Of a DNA stretch of 64,000 nt, positions 11,542-23,553 are shown one piece after another (position 1 is the first letter of the stretch; each line of letters opens with the position of its first letter). The notes under the pieces were generated by a model. The model searched no databases. It was not told the DNA's origin and was given only the letters and a program-made list of their open reading frames with translations. The stretch covers positions 71,609,358 through 71,673,357 of the forward strand of contig CAMTDV010000019.1 of NCBI GenBank assembly GCA_947069175.1, in the 5' to 3' direction. The position numbers and the translations under genes are program-made. The DNA is from Scalesia atractyloides (taxonomy: Eukaryota > Streptophyta > Magnoliopsida > Asterales > Asteraceae).

Positions 11542-12435
11542 AGTATTGTTCCTTTTTTAGTTTAATAAAAAGTATCTACTTTCTAATATGTTAGATATAA
11601 TAAAATAAAATAGAAACTATATTATTACGGCAATAGCACGAATATGTTATAAAGTTTATAAAATGTTAATGTATTGAATTTAGTTAGTTCATCTATTGAA
11701 AAGATTCTTTGGATTTATATTAGACTTATTGGTGACGAAATTGCATTTTAGTAGTAAAAGAAGTGTATACGTACATCCATATGTATATTAAAGTGAGGAT
11801 AAATATGAAATACAATTTTGGGAGGAGAAATTTATAACTTTATGCATCTTATCTTATGTATAGCATATTGGACGATTGGTTTCATTAACATGAGTTGATT
11901 GTTGTTTAAAAGACTAATTTGAAATGTCAAAATGATAGCGATCCTCACTTTTTGAACGACTAATTTGAAATATCAACTAATATGATGTGATTCTCACTCT
12001 TTTAAAGATTTGAAATGTCAAATGATCCCCACTATGATTCTAGCAATTCTATATTTTCTATAATTTCAAACTTCAACAAGTTTAAAATAATATAATAAGT
12101 ATATTGGGTTTTGATTCGGGTAAAAAGGTAAGGGTGTGATTTCAGTAATTAGACGAGCTTCACAATTCATCGTTGTATCGTACACATCCTAGACACGTAA
12201 TTTATAATTTTACTTAATCTTATTACCAAATACTGGATCTCAATATTTTAGGTTTCAAATTTTCCGGTCATTCCGACTTGTAAATGCATACATGATGGAT
12301 GCTTATTTTGTAAGTGTATACTCGTATGGATATATTAAAAATCATATAGACATTACGTGCATACATTTTTATAAAATTGCACGCACCAAATTAGCATTTG
12401 CATATAGCCTATCTACATTTAAAAGTGTAGGGATG
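11542..12435. other. AT-rich stretch, no gene seen
   Basis: No gene or clear repeat boundary recognised. Related short phrases (AACTAATTTGAAAT with CTCACT) recur at 11910-12020, suggesting small local duplications. Confidence 0.4.
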
Positions 12436-12760
12436 ACTTGTTGTGTAAACAAGCCGAGCCCTCGGCTCAAGCTCTAGTAAGTTCAAGCTCGTTTAACTTA
12501 TAACAGCTCGGGCTCATACTTGGCTTGGTTCGAGCTTTGTTTATAATGCTCGAACTCGGCCCGTGAGTAGTTTTCCAAGCTTGAGTTGGAGCTCATCTTG
12601 GCCTCGACTCGTTTATTATTTTTTTAACTCAATGATATTAATCTATTTTTTTATTATTTATTAAGCTCGAGCTCGTTTAACCTCGTTTTAAACTTTTTTC
12701 TAGTCAATCTCAAGTGGTTTTCTAATAGCTTGGCTCGTCTACGTCTTTGAAGATGACATG
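12436..12760. mobile_element. Degenerate AGCTCG-rich MITE remnant
   Basis: Same word composition (CTCGGCTC, GCTCGAGCTCG, GCTCGTTTAAC) as the hAT MITE at 8356-8819, but the terminal repeats are too decayed to place the ends or a TSD. Confidence 0.35.
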
Positions 12761-14308
12761 TACGCCGCCTGTTAAAATTGATTTCAACAAATTAATTATT
12801 GCATTTTTAAGAACAAACATTTGTTAGTTTTGCATATTATTGTATATATGTATTTCTAGTTAAATTTAAATGGATTCTCAAAGTTGTGTGCAAACGAACC
12901 GAACGAACACAAACAAGATCTTGTTCGTGTTCGTTTGTTAAAAACTACATGCGTTCGCGAACCGTTCACGAACACTTATCGAACGAGATTTTATGTTCGT
13001 GTTCGTTTGTTAAGGAAATGAATTTGTTCGTGTTCGTTTGTGTTTGTTTGTTAATTTTAGGCAACGAACAAAAACGAACGTGGACGAACACAAATGAGCA
13101 AAAACTAATGTTTCTGAACAAAATGGAAACAAACAAACACAAACAATCGTTCATGAACATAATATACAATCCGCTACACTTATTAGATATTTAATTTGTC
13201 GGAATTTTGAAGTATTAAAATAAATATAAAAACTAAAAACACTAATGAACTATCAAACACGTTATCTGTCACACCCCGACCCGCAGCGGAATATAAGTCG
13301 GGGCATAATTGGGTTATCACCAAAGCTCATGATGTTTACTAAGATGTTTCATATTTATTAAATTCAAATTACAACTTAAATATCCAAAACAAAATTCATA
13401 CAATTACAAGAAAATGAAACTACATAATTAATCCAAAGCATAAACTTGTTTATTCTTCTAGGTCTTCCTAAGTGTTTCCTGTCTCAGTTGGATCACCTGT
13501 ATCATGTGTAAAACGGGGGATATTTTGGGTCAACAAAAGTTGGCGAGTGAACCTTGATAAAACATTGTTACTAATTTCTTGTTTTATTTAATAAGGAAAA
13601 TTTGTGCAATAATCACATGTGAGCAAACATATATAGATAAACAATCACAAACCACTTTGGATGAGTATATGACATGAATGATGATGTATGTGAGATCAAG
13701 GCTCAATCAAACGGAGCCGATCTAATGAGGCTCCTGATGCTCAACCCGTCTCCCACGGGGAACTGATGGGCCTAATGAAATGCGTGCACTGAAAATAATA
13801 AATCCAATCTACATATAATTCACACAACAATTGATACACATTTGATACACATTTGATCACGGATATGATGTATGCACAAGTGTTTAAATAAAATAAAAGG
13901 ATTATACGACACATGATACACCCCAAAATATGATTAAAACGGGGAATTGGTAGAGATTCACTCACAATGGGTGCGTTCTTTTATGACGATGAAGGCGCAC
14001 GGATTTATGATTCAATCGACGAGGGAAAAACTAACCTAGATAATAACAAAATGATTCGATAAATAAATAAATTTTATTTGAGATTAATATTTTTAATTAG
14101 TGCTCTTAATGGGTTTGTTAGATTTATTTTTGTGAGTTTAAGGAAATTTTCTAACTTTAAGAATCTTATTTTTAAGTATTTTTAAATGATTTTTCAATTA
14201 AATAAATAAATAAAAAGAAATAAAATAAAATATAAAAAAGTTGACTTTTTTACGTTGACCGTTGACCGGGTCTGACCGGTCAGACTGTGTTTTTCTATGC
14301 GCTGAGTG

Positions 14309-14712
14309 AGGTTCGAACTCGGGACCTCTCGTATACGTGCACGCAGCTCTACCAACTGAGCTACGTGTCTAACCCGAAATATTCTCTGTTTTAATTATAT
14401 ATATATACTAATTAACTTTAACCTTATTTAGTTTATATCAAAATGATTTAATATGGTCGAACCGGCTTCAGAGACCCAGAGTCGAACTCGGGACGTTCGG
14501 TTCGAGTGCGCACAGCCCAACCAGTTGGGCTGTGTGTCTAATCTGCTTAACTACTGAGTTATATTCCTCTTATAAACATTCTGCGACTTGATCTGATTAA
14601 GTTCTAAAAATGTTGGTTTTATTTCTGAAAGTCGGTAACATGTGCGATTCGAACTCGGGACGTGCATATTGCATTTGCACACAGTCCACCGCTGGACTGT
14701 GTGTCTAACCCG
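14309..14712 (-). repeat. Array of three tRNA-like hairpin modules
   Basis: 10-bp stems at 14340-14367 (8-nt loop), 14509-14536 (8-nt loop) and 14678-14703 (6-nt loop), spaced about 169 bp. Each is followed on the minus strand by a B-box-like GAGTTCGAAYC or GAGTTCGACTC. The middle module has arms based on CAGCCC/GGGCTG instead of CAGTCC/GGACTG; both arms changed together, so pairing is kept. Confidence 0.6.
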
Positions 14713-15438
14713 TTTGAATATCCGGTTTTAATTATATTAATACATATATTCGACTTCATCTTCTTCGTTTACAAGAACACAGAACAGTGAAATCCGACTG
14801 TTTTGTTTAAATGATCACGACTTATACTTGATTGAAATGGACAGAAAATTAAATGATATGGTATACCAGAACAGCGAGTTTTCTTCAGATTTCCGGCAAG
14901 TTCGTCGGCTCTGATTTTGCGATTTCCGGCTGTATGAACTGTTTTAACAGTTTTGATTATTGTGTTGAGCAATTAGATTATCAATCAAGAGATAGCAAGA
15001 AAGTTTAGACAATTATACCGTCTGATGAACGAATACGGTTTTCTGATCAGCGATTCCGGCGGTATTCCGGCGAAAATGAAAATCTCCGGTGACGAGCTTT
15101 GGAAGGACTAAAGCTTCGAAAGAGAGTGCGATTCTGAGCGAAAGGTTTACAGGAGGTTTGAGTGGGTATTTATAAGGAAGAACTGGATGAATTGGGTTCG
15201 AATTTGAGTCTTGATTCGCGTCAGAGGTTCCCGGCGGTTATGACCGAAATTGATGGCCGGCATCGGTTATAACTGATGTCGAAATCAGTTTATCCGTTTC
15301 GGTCAAAGGAGAAACAGCCAAATTCGCGGAGTTTATGTTTTCTCCGGTGATTGCGAGTTCTGGCGCGTTGTTTACCGGATTTGACTTTCGGGTTTTACTT
15401 TAAATGCTATTTGATTAAGTGTTTATCACAAGTGAAGT

Positions 15439-15507
15439 GTGTGGCGGAGTGGTGTGTTGTGTGTTTGTGTTTGTGGGCGACCCGGGTTCGAAACCCGGCT
15501 GCCCTAT
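15439..15507 (+). other. tRNA-like module (Leu/Ser-like) in solo LTR
   Basis: A-box TGGCGGAGTGG followed by a perfect T-arm (CCGGG, loop TTCGAAA, CCCGG). The middle is replaced by TGTTGTGTGTTTGTG-like simple sequence, so no anticodon arm is credible. Equivalent to 1741-1810, 35236-35315 and 43521-43600. Confidence 0.6.
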
Positions 15508-15944
15508 TTTATTTTTTTATTTACTTATTTTTATTATTTATTAATTATGGTTTAAAATTCTAAAAATGTTTATTAGTTATGTATTGTTTGAAATTAATAT
15601 GAACCATAAATACGCAACGAAACTTATAACTGAATATTTGATTAATAAACGAAGCGGGTTTTGAAACCCGTTTTTTCGACGAATGTTACATTACGTTCAC
15701 GAACATAAACGAATGAATGCAACCACTGTTCATGTTTGTTCATTTAACTAAACGAACGAAATTTCTTGTTCGTGTTCGTTTGTTTAATAAACGAACGAAC
15801 ACAAACGAACTTCCCGCCGGACAGTTCACGAACTGTTCGCCGAACGTTTGGTTCGTTTGCAGCCCTACTGATACGTATAAGTCTTGTAGTACTAGTGAAA
15901 ATGTGTTGAAATATATATATATTATATAGGTAGTATATTATGTG

Positions 15945-16206
15945 TTAATGAGATAGTGGTGAAGTGGTTGGGGCAATACTTGGTGTTCTTTGTCACTCGG
16001 GTTCGACTCTCGTTCTCTCCATTACTTTTTGCGGCATCCAGGTGAAGGGCGAATACGGGTGGCGCCGGTTCGTCTTGAATGGGACGCGAGGTTTTACGGA
16101 TTATTCCACTGCCGTGCCTTCGGGTGGGTGGAGGTCGGGTTTCCGCGCATCTGGGAGAGCTAAGGGGCTGGTGGCGGTCGAGTAGTCGATCTTCGCCACA
16201 TCTTCT
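15945..16206 (+). mobile_element. tRNA-derived SINE
   Basis: An A-box identical to consensus (TGGTGAAGTGG at about 15957) and a B-box-like GGTTCGACTCT at about 16001 form a pol III promoter. Downstream sequence (GGTTTCCGCGCATC, GGCGGTCGAGTAGTCG) matches the SINE piece at about 20455-20636. The 3' end is cut by, or abuts, the hAT element starting at 16215; no poly(A) tail is seen. Confidence 0.6.
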
Positions 16207-16214
16207 GTTGTTAC

Positions 16215-17241
16215 TAGGGGTGTTTAGAAAAAACCGTAACCAAATAAAAACCGTAAACCGAACTGTAACCATAACCAAATAAACCGATCCCAATAACGAA
16301 TTCGTTTTTTGGTTTGGTTTCTAACCGAAACCGAATTATGAATATGGTTTTTGGTTTGGTTTCTAACCGAAACCGAATTATGAATATGGTTTTTTGGTTT
16401 GGTTTATGGATCCGCATTTTATTTTATTTGGTTTATTCGTTTTAACCAAATAAACCATTTAACTTAATTAATTACTAAATAAAAATAACAATATTTTATA
16501 AATCATATACAATTTATTAACCCAAAATAGTTATTTTTTTATGCAGCCCAAAATACCAAATGTAAATCTAAAAGCCCAACTCAAACCCACTCATTTCTAA
16601 AATAATAGAACTTCAGACATTTGGTATAGATCTATGTTTTGAAGCTTTAACTTTGTGGTTATGTCTACTACTACTTTAACTTTATTTGGATAACCGAATA
16701 AACCATTTAACTTAATTAATTACTAAATAAAAATAACAATATTTTATAAATCATATACAATTTATTAACCCAAAATAGTTATTTTTTATGCAGCCCAAAA
16801 TACCAAATGTAAATCTAAAAACCCAACCCAAACCCACTCATTTATAAAATAATAGAACTTTAGACCTTCGGTATAGATCTATGTTTTGAAACTTTAACTT
16901 TGTGGTTATGTCTACGACTACTTTATGGATGTGTTTGTTTTATTTCGCAATGAAACTTTCTGGTATTCATGTATTGTTAGGTGTAAATTAGTTGCGATGT
17001 TCGGAAGTTGGAACACAAACATATATATAAATTAGGAAAAAAAAGTACTTATGTACAATTTAGTTAGATTTGGTTTATTTGGTTTCTAACCGAAACCAAA
17101 TGGAATTGAATTTGGTTTGGTTTGAATCGGTTTGTATATTCCTTACTTGGTTTGGTTTGGTTTGGTTTTTGGTTTAGGGTACAAAATTTTGAAAACCGAA
17201 TACACCAAATAAACCATAAACCAAACCGATAAACAACTCTA
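16215..17241. mobile_element. hAT-like element with tandem internal duplications
   Basis: Left end TAGGGGTGTTTAG, right end complement of TAGAGTTGTTTATCGG, flanked by GTTGTTAC (16207-16214) and GTTGTTAT (17242-17249), an 8-bp TSD with one difference. The interior carries AACCGAAACC-type words, a duplicated segment at about 16303-16400, and a roughly 248-bp direct duplication (units starting about 16453 and 16701). Noncoding. Confidence 0.65.
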
Positions 17242-17989
17242 GTTGTTATGGTGGTTGGCATATAATTCCTTATCGTTTGAAAAAAAAGTAGGATATTATG
17301 TAATTTTAAAAAGCATGTAGAAAGAGTACATACAAATAACGCACTCATTGTAGAAGTTGTCACTACATAAATTAAGAATGTTTACACAAGCCAAGCGTCA
17401 CCATTTTCAAAGGATATGGTTTGGAAATTTGGATGGCCCAATTTTCATGTGGACCAGTTTATATAAAAACTAAAAAAGTCCAGATAATCATTATTTTAAC
17501 TTTTTTTCTTCCTAAACAGCAAATAATTATATTTCGTTCAAGGAGCAAGAATATGCACCAATATTACATTATGACTTTCAATATCAAACGTACTCCAAAT
17601 ATACCAATCTAAACAAGTATTTTGACTAATGATACTCTTGTTAGCGTATTTTTTTCGGATTATTTATCAAATTCGATGTTCAAAAAATGTTTTAATTAAA
17701 GGGATTATAATCAATATAAAATATGTGAATTAAATTGGATAAAAACTTTTTTACTTATATAGCACTTGTACAATTTTGGTGTCTACTAGACTGACAACCA
17801 GTAGAACACATTGACAAGTGTTACAATTAACATAAATTTGTCATTGTTTGTGTCGTTAGTGCAACATCGATAAACATGATAAATCTTAATTGGATGTAAC
17901 GTCAAATTAACAAATTTAATAATTATATCTTTTTACTAATATAATTAGTTAAAATATCTATTTATCTTAATATTCCCTAAATTAAAATA
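17242..17989. other. AT-rich stretch, no gene seen
   Basis: No recognisable gene, RNA or element ends. Confidence 0.4.
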
Positions 17990-19074
17990 TCTATACTAAT
18001 AAATGAAAATCCTTTTTTGACACGTGTCAATCTGGTGCATCTTTATTTTATTTTTTAATTTCTTTTTTGATTTAAATAATAATAATATATAATTTAGATA
18101 AGGAAAATAATAATTTTTTATTAACCTTTGAATTAATAATAATATAATATAATGTGTATGTCTCCTTCTTCATAGGGATAGATTAAGTTCCTATCAAATA
18201 GTTAAATAGATAAGGATAATATTTTTTTATCAAACTTTAAATTAATAATAATATATAATTTGTATTTTTTTCCTTCTCCATAGGAGATAGAATAAGTTAT
18301 TTTTTTGTGTGTAGAACCAAGCAAATATATAAATTTTTAATCTCATTTAAAGTGTCAACCGTGCATCTTTATTTTATTTTTTAATTTATTTTTTTATTTA
18401 AATAATAATAATATATAATTTAGATAAGGATAATAACTTTTTTATTAACCTTTGAATAATAATAATATAATGTGTATGTCTCCTTCTTCATAAAGGATAG
18501 ATTAAGTTCCTATTAAATAGTTTAACTAGATAAGGATAATATTTTTTTATCAAATTTGGATTAATAATAATATATAATTTGCATTTTTTTCCTTCTCCGT
18601 AGGAGATAGAAGAAGTTATTTTTTTTTTGTGTAGAACCAAGCAAATATATGAATTTTTAATCCCATTTAAATTAAATTTAGTTAAATTATTCTTTTAATA
18701 TTATTATTATTTAATATTTAATATGATACAGAAATAAGAAAATAATATTAAATCACAAACTTTAGAATCTCTCTTACTTATTTATTATTACTTTTATTTT
18801 TTTCGCTTATTAATATTCATCTGATATTTCATTGGTTCTACCACGTGTAATATACATGTTTCTAACATAACAATAATAGATAAAAACAAATTAAATTTTT
18901 AATAAGTAAATAGTACATCATTTAAATATATATCTTGATGATGTATTGTCAATCGATTACATTATATTTATTTGATTCGTGCCATACACTAAGTATTATA
19001 AAGATATAACTATATTACTTATTGTATAACATTTAATTTATGCAACCCGTGTAAAACACGGAGTTATAAGCTAG
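17990..19074 (+). mobile_element. Complete non-autonomous Helitron
   Basis: Begins TCTATACTAATAAATG after an A. Ends with a perfect hairpin (CCGTGT, loop AAA, ACACGG at 19047-19061), nine bases, then CTAG (19071-19074) before a T. These are the standard Helitron signatures (5' TC, 3' hairpin plus CTRR, insertion between A and T without TSD). The 1085-bp body is AT-rich and noncoding and holds a direct duplication with a period of about 326 bp (units from 18035 and 18361). Confidence 0.8.
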
Positions 19075-19938
19075 TACTATATAAAATATAATCATAGAAA
19101 CGATTGTGATTACATTTTTATAAAGGTAAACTCAAACATCCACTGATAGTATCCACAAAGTGCTCGTCCAGACCCACATGGCTAGGGGGTAGACAAAGGA
19201 AGAGCGGACTAAGCGTTGTGGTGCTAGTCCAGGTGTGGAGTTTTTTAGTGGGGTCCTTCAAACTTGATTCGAACGAGTTTAAAAAAAACATAATTCAAAT
19301 TTTAAAAAGTATACCATTAGGTACTTTAAAATAAATTAACTTAATACTTTATTCATCCACCTTGATATATTAAAAAACCTATTATAAAATCTCTCTTTCA
19401 ACCCGCTTAAAAAATGGCCACAAACAACCTAAATGACAACCAAACCCCATCCGGATCTTGAAGCCGAAGACGAATCGGTGGTCAAACACGATAACATTTT
19501 AGTGGTCAACCGGACAACATTTTGGTAGTCCAATAAGAGAACGCTCTATTCGTCCAATCGAACAATGCGTCGCCGATCGAACCAGACAACGTACCATTTT
19601 ATTGTCAAGCCTATGAAGATAAGATACCAGATATTGAGTTACCCGATATAGACAACTTCGTACGATATCATAACGAAACAGAAATAGGTTGCCAACATTA
19701 TAACAAATGAACCCATTCGTGCCATGATCCATATGAAGAAGACGAGTATGATGCAAATTCAGATTGCTCAAACAATGAAAGCTACTGAAAGTAGTCAACC
19801 CGTATATTGTTTATTTTCTATGTTAGTTTATGTGTTTTTTTAATTTTATTAGTAGATATATATATTTTGTATTTTATGTTATTATGCCTTTAATTTATGT
19901 ATGTACTTTATTTTTATTTAATTAAATATTAAATATAA
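19075..19938. other. Intergenic, possible gene relic
   Basis: Mostly AT-rich. On the plus strand at about 19590-19790 one frame reads as a plausible acidic peptide (IPDIELPDIDNF, later DPYEEDEYDANSD) with an internal stop, which suggests an old coding relic. The family is not recognised. Confidence 0.25.
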
Positions 19939-19950
19939 TATATTCCTTTT

Positions 19951-20455
19951 TTTTTTTTAACGACAAACTGCATTTTATTCAACACCAAAATTTACAAGAC
20001 AAAACCAATCAAAAAGGTTAGTAAGCTAGCCAACCACCAAAAAATTGCTCTTCACCTAGATAAGAAAGCATGAATTAGATAACCATAATAGTCCTATTCC
20101 GACACCTCAAACCTCACCCATTTGTTCCATTCCAAATTTATTCGCTTCGCCCTACTTCTGATCCATAAGTATGTTGTTGCTTGCATCTCTCCAAATATTG
20201 CATCATCGATGTTGATTCTTTTCCCCCAAAAACACACTCATTCCTCGCCCTCCATATTCTCCAACATGTTGCTAGAATAATGGTTCGTAGGAAATTACGT
20301 TTATATGGTTCAATCGTTGGGTATTTATGAAGCTCCAACAACTCTTTCATAGTGAAAGCATAGATTTGCTGTATTTTACACCATCCACTTACTTTGTGCC
20401 ATAAGATCGACGCCGCATAGCAAGCCGTGAATAAGTGATTGTTCCCATCTCGATG
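19951..20455 (-). mobile_element. 5'-truncated LINE (3' end)
   Basis: Minus strand. A poly(A) tail (plus-strand T run at about 19951-19958) follows CAGTTTGTCGTT. Upstream, a frame at about 20138-20452 encodes peptides typical of the C-terminal zf-RVT region of plant L1-type LINEs: NNHLFTACYAASILWHK, then TILATCWRIWRARNECVFGG. The reverse transcriptase proper is missing. The left flank TATATTCCTTTT (19939-19950) is repeated at 20637-20648, beyond the adjacent SINE. Confidence 0.7.
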
Positions 20456-20636
20456 AAGGCTTGGCCCGGGGTTTTACCCGGTTCGAGTCTAAGGGGGCGC
20501 AGTTTTACCTATTCCACAGGGTTTCTGCGCATCAGGGGTGTGCTACGCTTTCTAGCGGTGATCGAGTAGTCGGCCTTTGGACATAGCTACGAAAGGGTGG
20601 GTTTACACGTAGAAAGTAGTTAGCCGTTAAAAAAAT
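20456..20636 (+). mobile_element. 5'-truncated SINE joined head-to-head with the LINE
   Basis: Starts near GGCTTGGCCCGGGG. Has a B-box-like GGTTCGAGTCT and shares TTTCTGCGCATC and GATCGAGTAGTCGGCC with the SINE at 15945-16206. Ends AGCCGTTAAAAAAA. The right TSD copy (20637-20648) pairs with the one left of the LINE, so both pieces occupy a single insertion. The A-box portion is absent. Confidence 0.6.
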
Positions 20637-20648
20637 TATATTCCTTTT

Positions 20649-21723
20649 ATTTAACATATTTTATTATTTGGGTCGGTTTACTTTTTGCAATCTGAACGGG
20701 GTTGACTTTGGTTAACCAAGGGTGGGTTATGTGATGTTATGATGGGTCATGGGTATGGTTTGGATTGTACATATGGTTTGGATTCTTCCATTAATGGGTC
20801 TGACAAGAAAATGAGAGAAACAGAGCCCTGGCATTGGGTCCACATCCCACATGCACATTTGCAGGTTCAATTTTGGATTCTATCTATGTGAATTTAAATT
20901 TTTTCTTGATTAGACTAGAGGGTACGAGGGAGGGCGGGCCGTCACGTAAGATTCACATCTCCATTTTTGTAGGATGGCTCTTCTAACAAAATGAGAGGTG
21001 GATAGATAAGGCCTTTATATTAAATTAATTTTATGTTTTTATTAATTTAGTTTTATAAAAACACTATATATATTAAATAAAAATAAAACATGAAACAAGA
21101 TAATTAAATCCACTACATAAATTTTAAAAAATTACATAAAATAAATTTGTTGAATAGCTTGATATTGATGCATTCGTTGGACTTGAGACATGGAATGGAA
21201 CGCGTTCGGTGATTTTTGGAATCCCTGAAAAGGTGAATTGCGGTGTCGCCCAAGAGGGGTCGATAGCCGGTGTGTAACCGGGCGTGGAAAAAGGATTAGG
21301 ATTCTGGTTTTTTGGGTTATTCGGGTTGAACGGGTTCGGGTTGAAAGGATTCATGTTTTTTATAAAAAAGAGAAAAGATTTTTAAAGTTGATGAGAAGAG
21401 TGGGTGGATTTTGAGTGAATGTGGTATAAAAATGGGAGGTTTTTTGTATTTAAAGTAAAAAAACAATTTTTTAATAAAGAGCCGTTGCCCAACAGTATTA
21501 TTTTAAAAATTGTGCAAAGGGTGGAGCGCAAGGGCGGCATTAGGGCGGTGTGACCGTGCCGGGGCTAGGGGCGGTGTGGGGGTGCGGCGCCGCTGGCCGA
21601 CCCTATGCCGACCCCCATACCCTCTGGTCTTATAGTACGTTATATTGAATCATGTGGTGGGTTTCAGTTTAAGTTTGATACATATAATAATAATAATTTA
21701 AAAGTAACGTTTATTTAATAATA
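20649..21723. other. Intergenic with possible transposase-accessory relic
   Basis: On the minus strand, a frame at 21124-21354 is Asn/Pro-rich at its start (NPFNPNPFNPNNPKNQNP), reminiscent of the low-complexity N-terminus of plant transposon-associated Myb-like proteins; this is only a resemblance. GC-rich sequence around 21500-21630 may be the end of the same element. Ends and TSD not established. Confidence 0.25.
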
Positions 21724-22097
21724 GAGTTAAATGTCATTTTAGTTCCAATGATTTTGGTCATTTTGTCAGTCTAGTCCAAAGGTTTTATTTTTCGCCTGTG
21801 GATCCAAAAAGGTTTCACCGTTGCCATTTTAGTCTACTCGGTTAATTTTATCCATTTTTTCTATTAACGAGAAGAGCAATTCGGTCATTTTATATAACCG
21901 AATTGCCCTTCTAGTTAACAGAATTACATATAAAATGACCAAATTACCCTGTTCGTTAACGGAAAAAATGGATAAAGTTAACCCAGTGGACTAAAATGGC
22001 ATTAGTGAAACCTTTTTGGACCTACAGACGAAAAATAAAACCTTTAGACTAAACTGGTAAAATAACCTAAACCATAGGAACAAAATGAATTTAACTC
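21724..22097. mobile_element. Foldback Mutator-type MITE
   Basis: Long inverted repeats that cover most of the 374 bp: left GAGTTAAATGTCATTTTAG, right complement of GAGTTAAATTCATTTTG. Flanked by a perfect 9-bp TSD TTAATAATA (21715-21723 and 22098-22106), the length used by Mutator elements. Transcribed, it would form a long hairpin. Confidence 0.85.
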
Positions 22098-22106
22098 TTA
22101 ATAATA

Positions 22107-22427
22107 TAACGAATGTTGTTATAATTACTATTAGGTCACGTGACCTTCATAACTTTTTGACTGAATACTACAAGTGAATGAGAAGGCGGCCGTAGTGGGA
22201 CTTGCATTCAAATTGGTAGGAGTGAATTTAGGTGTGATCACGGGATATCTGTTGTTGCTACTAATATCACCATTCCTCTTCTTTATAGCGCGTTAATTGT
22301 TTCGCGTTTTATCTTATCCGGTAGGTTTCGGTTCGGTTTGATTTGATTTTAGTCAGATCGAGGGTTTGAAACTAGACGGTTCTACAAGTTTTAGAATTGT
22401 ATTGTGTCATAGTTGATTTTTTTCTAA
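22107..22427. other. Intergenic, nothing recognised
   Basis: No coding frame, repeat end or RNA signature seen. Confidence 0.35.
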
Positions 22428-22915
22428 CTAGTATTAAGCCCCTATGCGTTGTGGTGGAGGCGTAAAACCGTGTCAAATAGCACCGATATCACGCAACCAC
22501 CAGCGACGACCAACACTTAAATTGCGGCGTGTTAATGCAAATAAAAATTAGACCGAAACGTAAAACGTAGAAAATAATAACTGGGTCGATTTAGGTACCG
22601 CGCGTTGCGAGAGACCTGTCAAACGGAAAAAAATAGGCGACGTAAAAACTTAACCGACACACGCATGTTGTGCCGTGTTAACTCGCATAAATTAGAATGA
22701 AACGTAAAAAAAATATTGAAATACATATGCACGTGTTGACTCGCAAAATCTAGAACGAATCGTAAAACAATAAAAATTACGAATTATAGAAAGTAAAAGA
22801 AAAAGTTGAAATAGAAAAGTTGTTATGCTAAATTAGAAAAGATAAAAGTTTTTGGTTAAAAGGAAAAAATCAAATAATTATGTATTAAAAGTGTAATATA
22901 AAAAAATTAATTTTT
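22428..22915 (-). mobile_element. Helitron 3'-end fragment
   Basis: Minus-strand 3' end CTAG at 22428-22431, with a GC-rich inverted segment just inside (GCCCCTATGCGTTGTGGTGG region). The body shares AACGTAAAAC and TTAACTCGCA motifs with 9170-9625 and with 47680-48458. The 5' end is approximate. Confidence 0.5.
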
Positions 22916-23553
22916 ATAAACCTCTCTAGGCATATGATATAAGTCCTCTAATTCTATGCATAAAGATAAAGATGTAACAAATTTACAGTTTGTAATATAT
23001 AATGAAATTAAAAAGGAAATCTGAAAGTTTTCTTACTGTAAAATAAGTTTAGAAAACAGTTATTCCTGAGAAAAGTAAAAACTGGACTTATTGGAAAGTG
23101 GACCCAAATGATCCATAGGATTCGAACTGAGATAGTTTTCTTAACCAATATGATTTCTGTCATAGATAAAGATGTATTTGGTGCCTTTCAAAAAAAAAAA
23201 AAATTGGTTACTTATGTAAATTAGCTGAAGAAACATGAGCTGAGGTTCTATGTATTTGTTGATTTAAATTTTCTAAACAACAAACTAACACGAACACAAA
23301 AACCATTTGCATTATACGTTTATTAGTTAAAAAATGAACGTATTCATGTTTATTTATATTCTAAATGTATGTATTCAAACATAAATGAAGAAAGGGGCCA
23401 CGTCTTGTTCGATTGAGCTGATGCATGATGGGTCAACGTATATAACCAAACATAAACAAATGAAAATGAATGAATTGTTACACACGTGTAAAACAACAAA
23501 CAAGGCGTGCTTATGTTCATTTATTTAGTTAAAGAAACAAAAATATACATTTA
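22916..23553. other. Intergenic, nothing recognised
   Basis: AT-rich with a poly(A) run near 23189. CGAAC-type words near 23285-23330 hint at a worn MITE. No gene seen. Confidence 0.3.

Larger units (their letters stand above)
13267..15690 (-). mobile_element. Solo LTR of the Tekay-type family
   Basis: Plus-strand ends TGTCACACCCCGACCCGC and GAATGTTACA, matching both ends of the LTRs at 32773-35501 and 41012-43785, though more diverged inside. The host word ACGTT is repeated at 13259-13263 and 15693-15697, but three bases (ATC, 13264-13266) and two bases (TT, 15691-15692) separate the LTR from its TSD. Contains tRNA-like modules and a minus-strand TATAAATA at 15167-15174. No coding frame. 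Confidence 0.75.
12886..15867. mobile_element. hAT-type MITE rich in CGAAC words, split by a solo LTR
   Basis: Left portion 12886-13258 begins GTGTGCAAACGAACCGAACG. Right portion 15693-15867 ends with the complement of TAGGGCTGCAAACGAACC. Both halves are built of GTTCGTGTTCGTTTG and AACGAACAC words. The interruption is the solo LTR at 13267-15690. No 8-bp outer TSD is visible, perhaps because the left terminus is worn. Confidence 0.55.

Noticed and set aside
12886..13194. 102-codon Cys/Thr-rich frame as a small secreted protein
   Set aside because: It is a translation of CGAAC/GTTCG words in the hAT MITE; the opposite strand gives an equally long frame.
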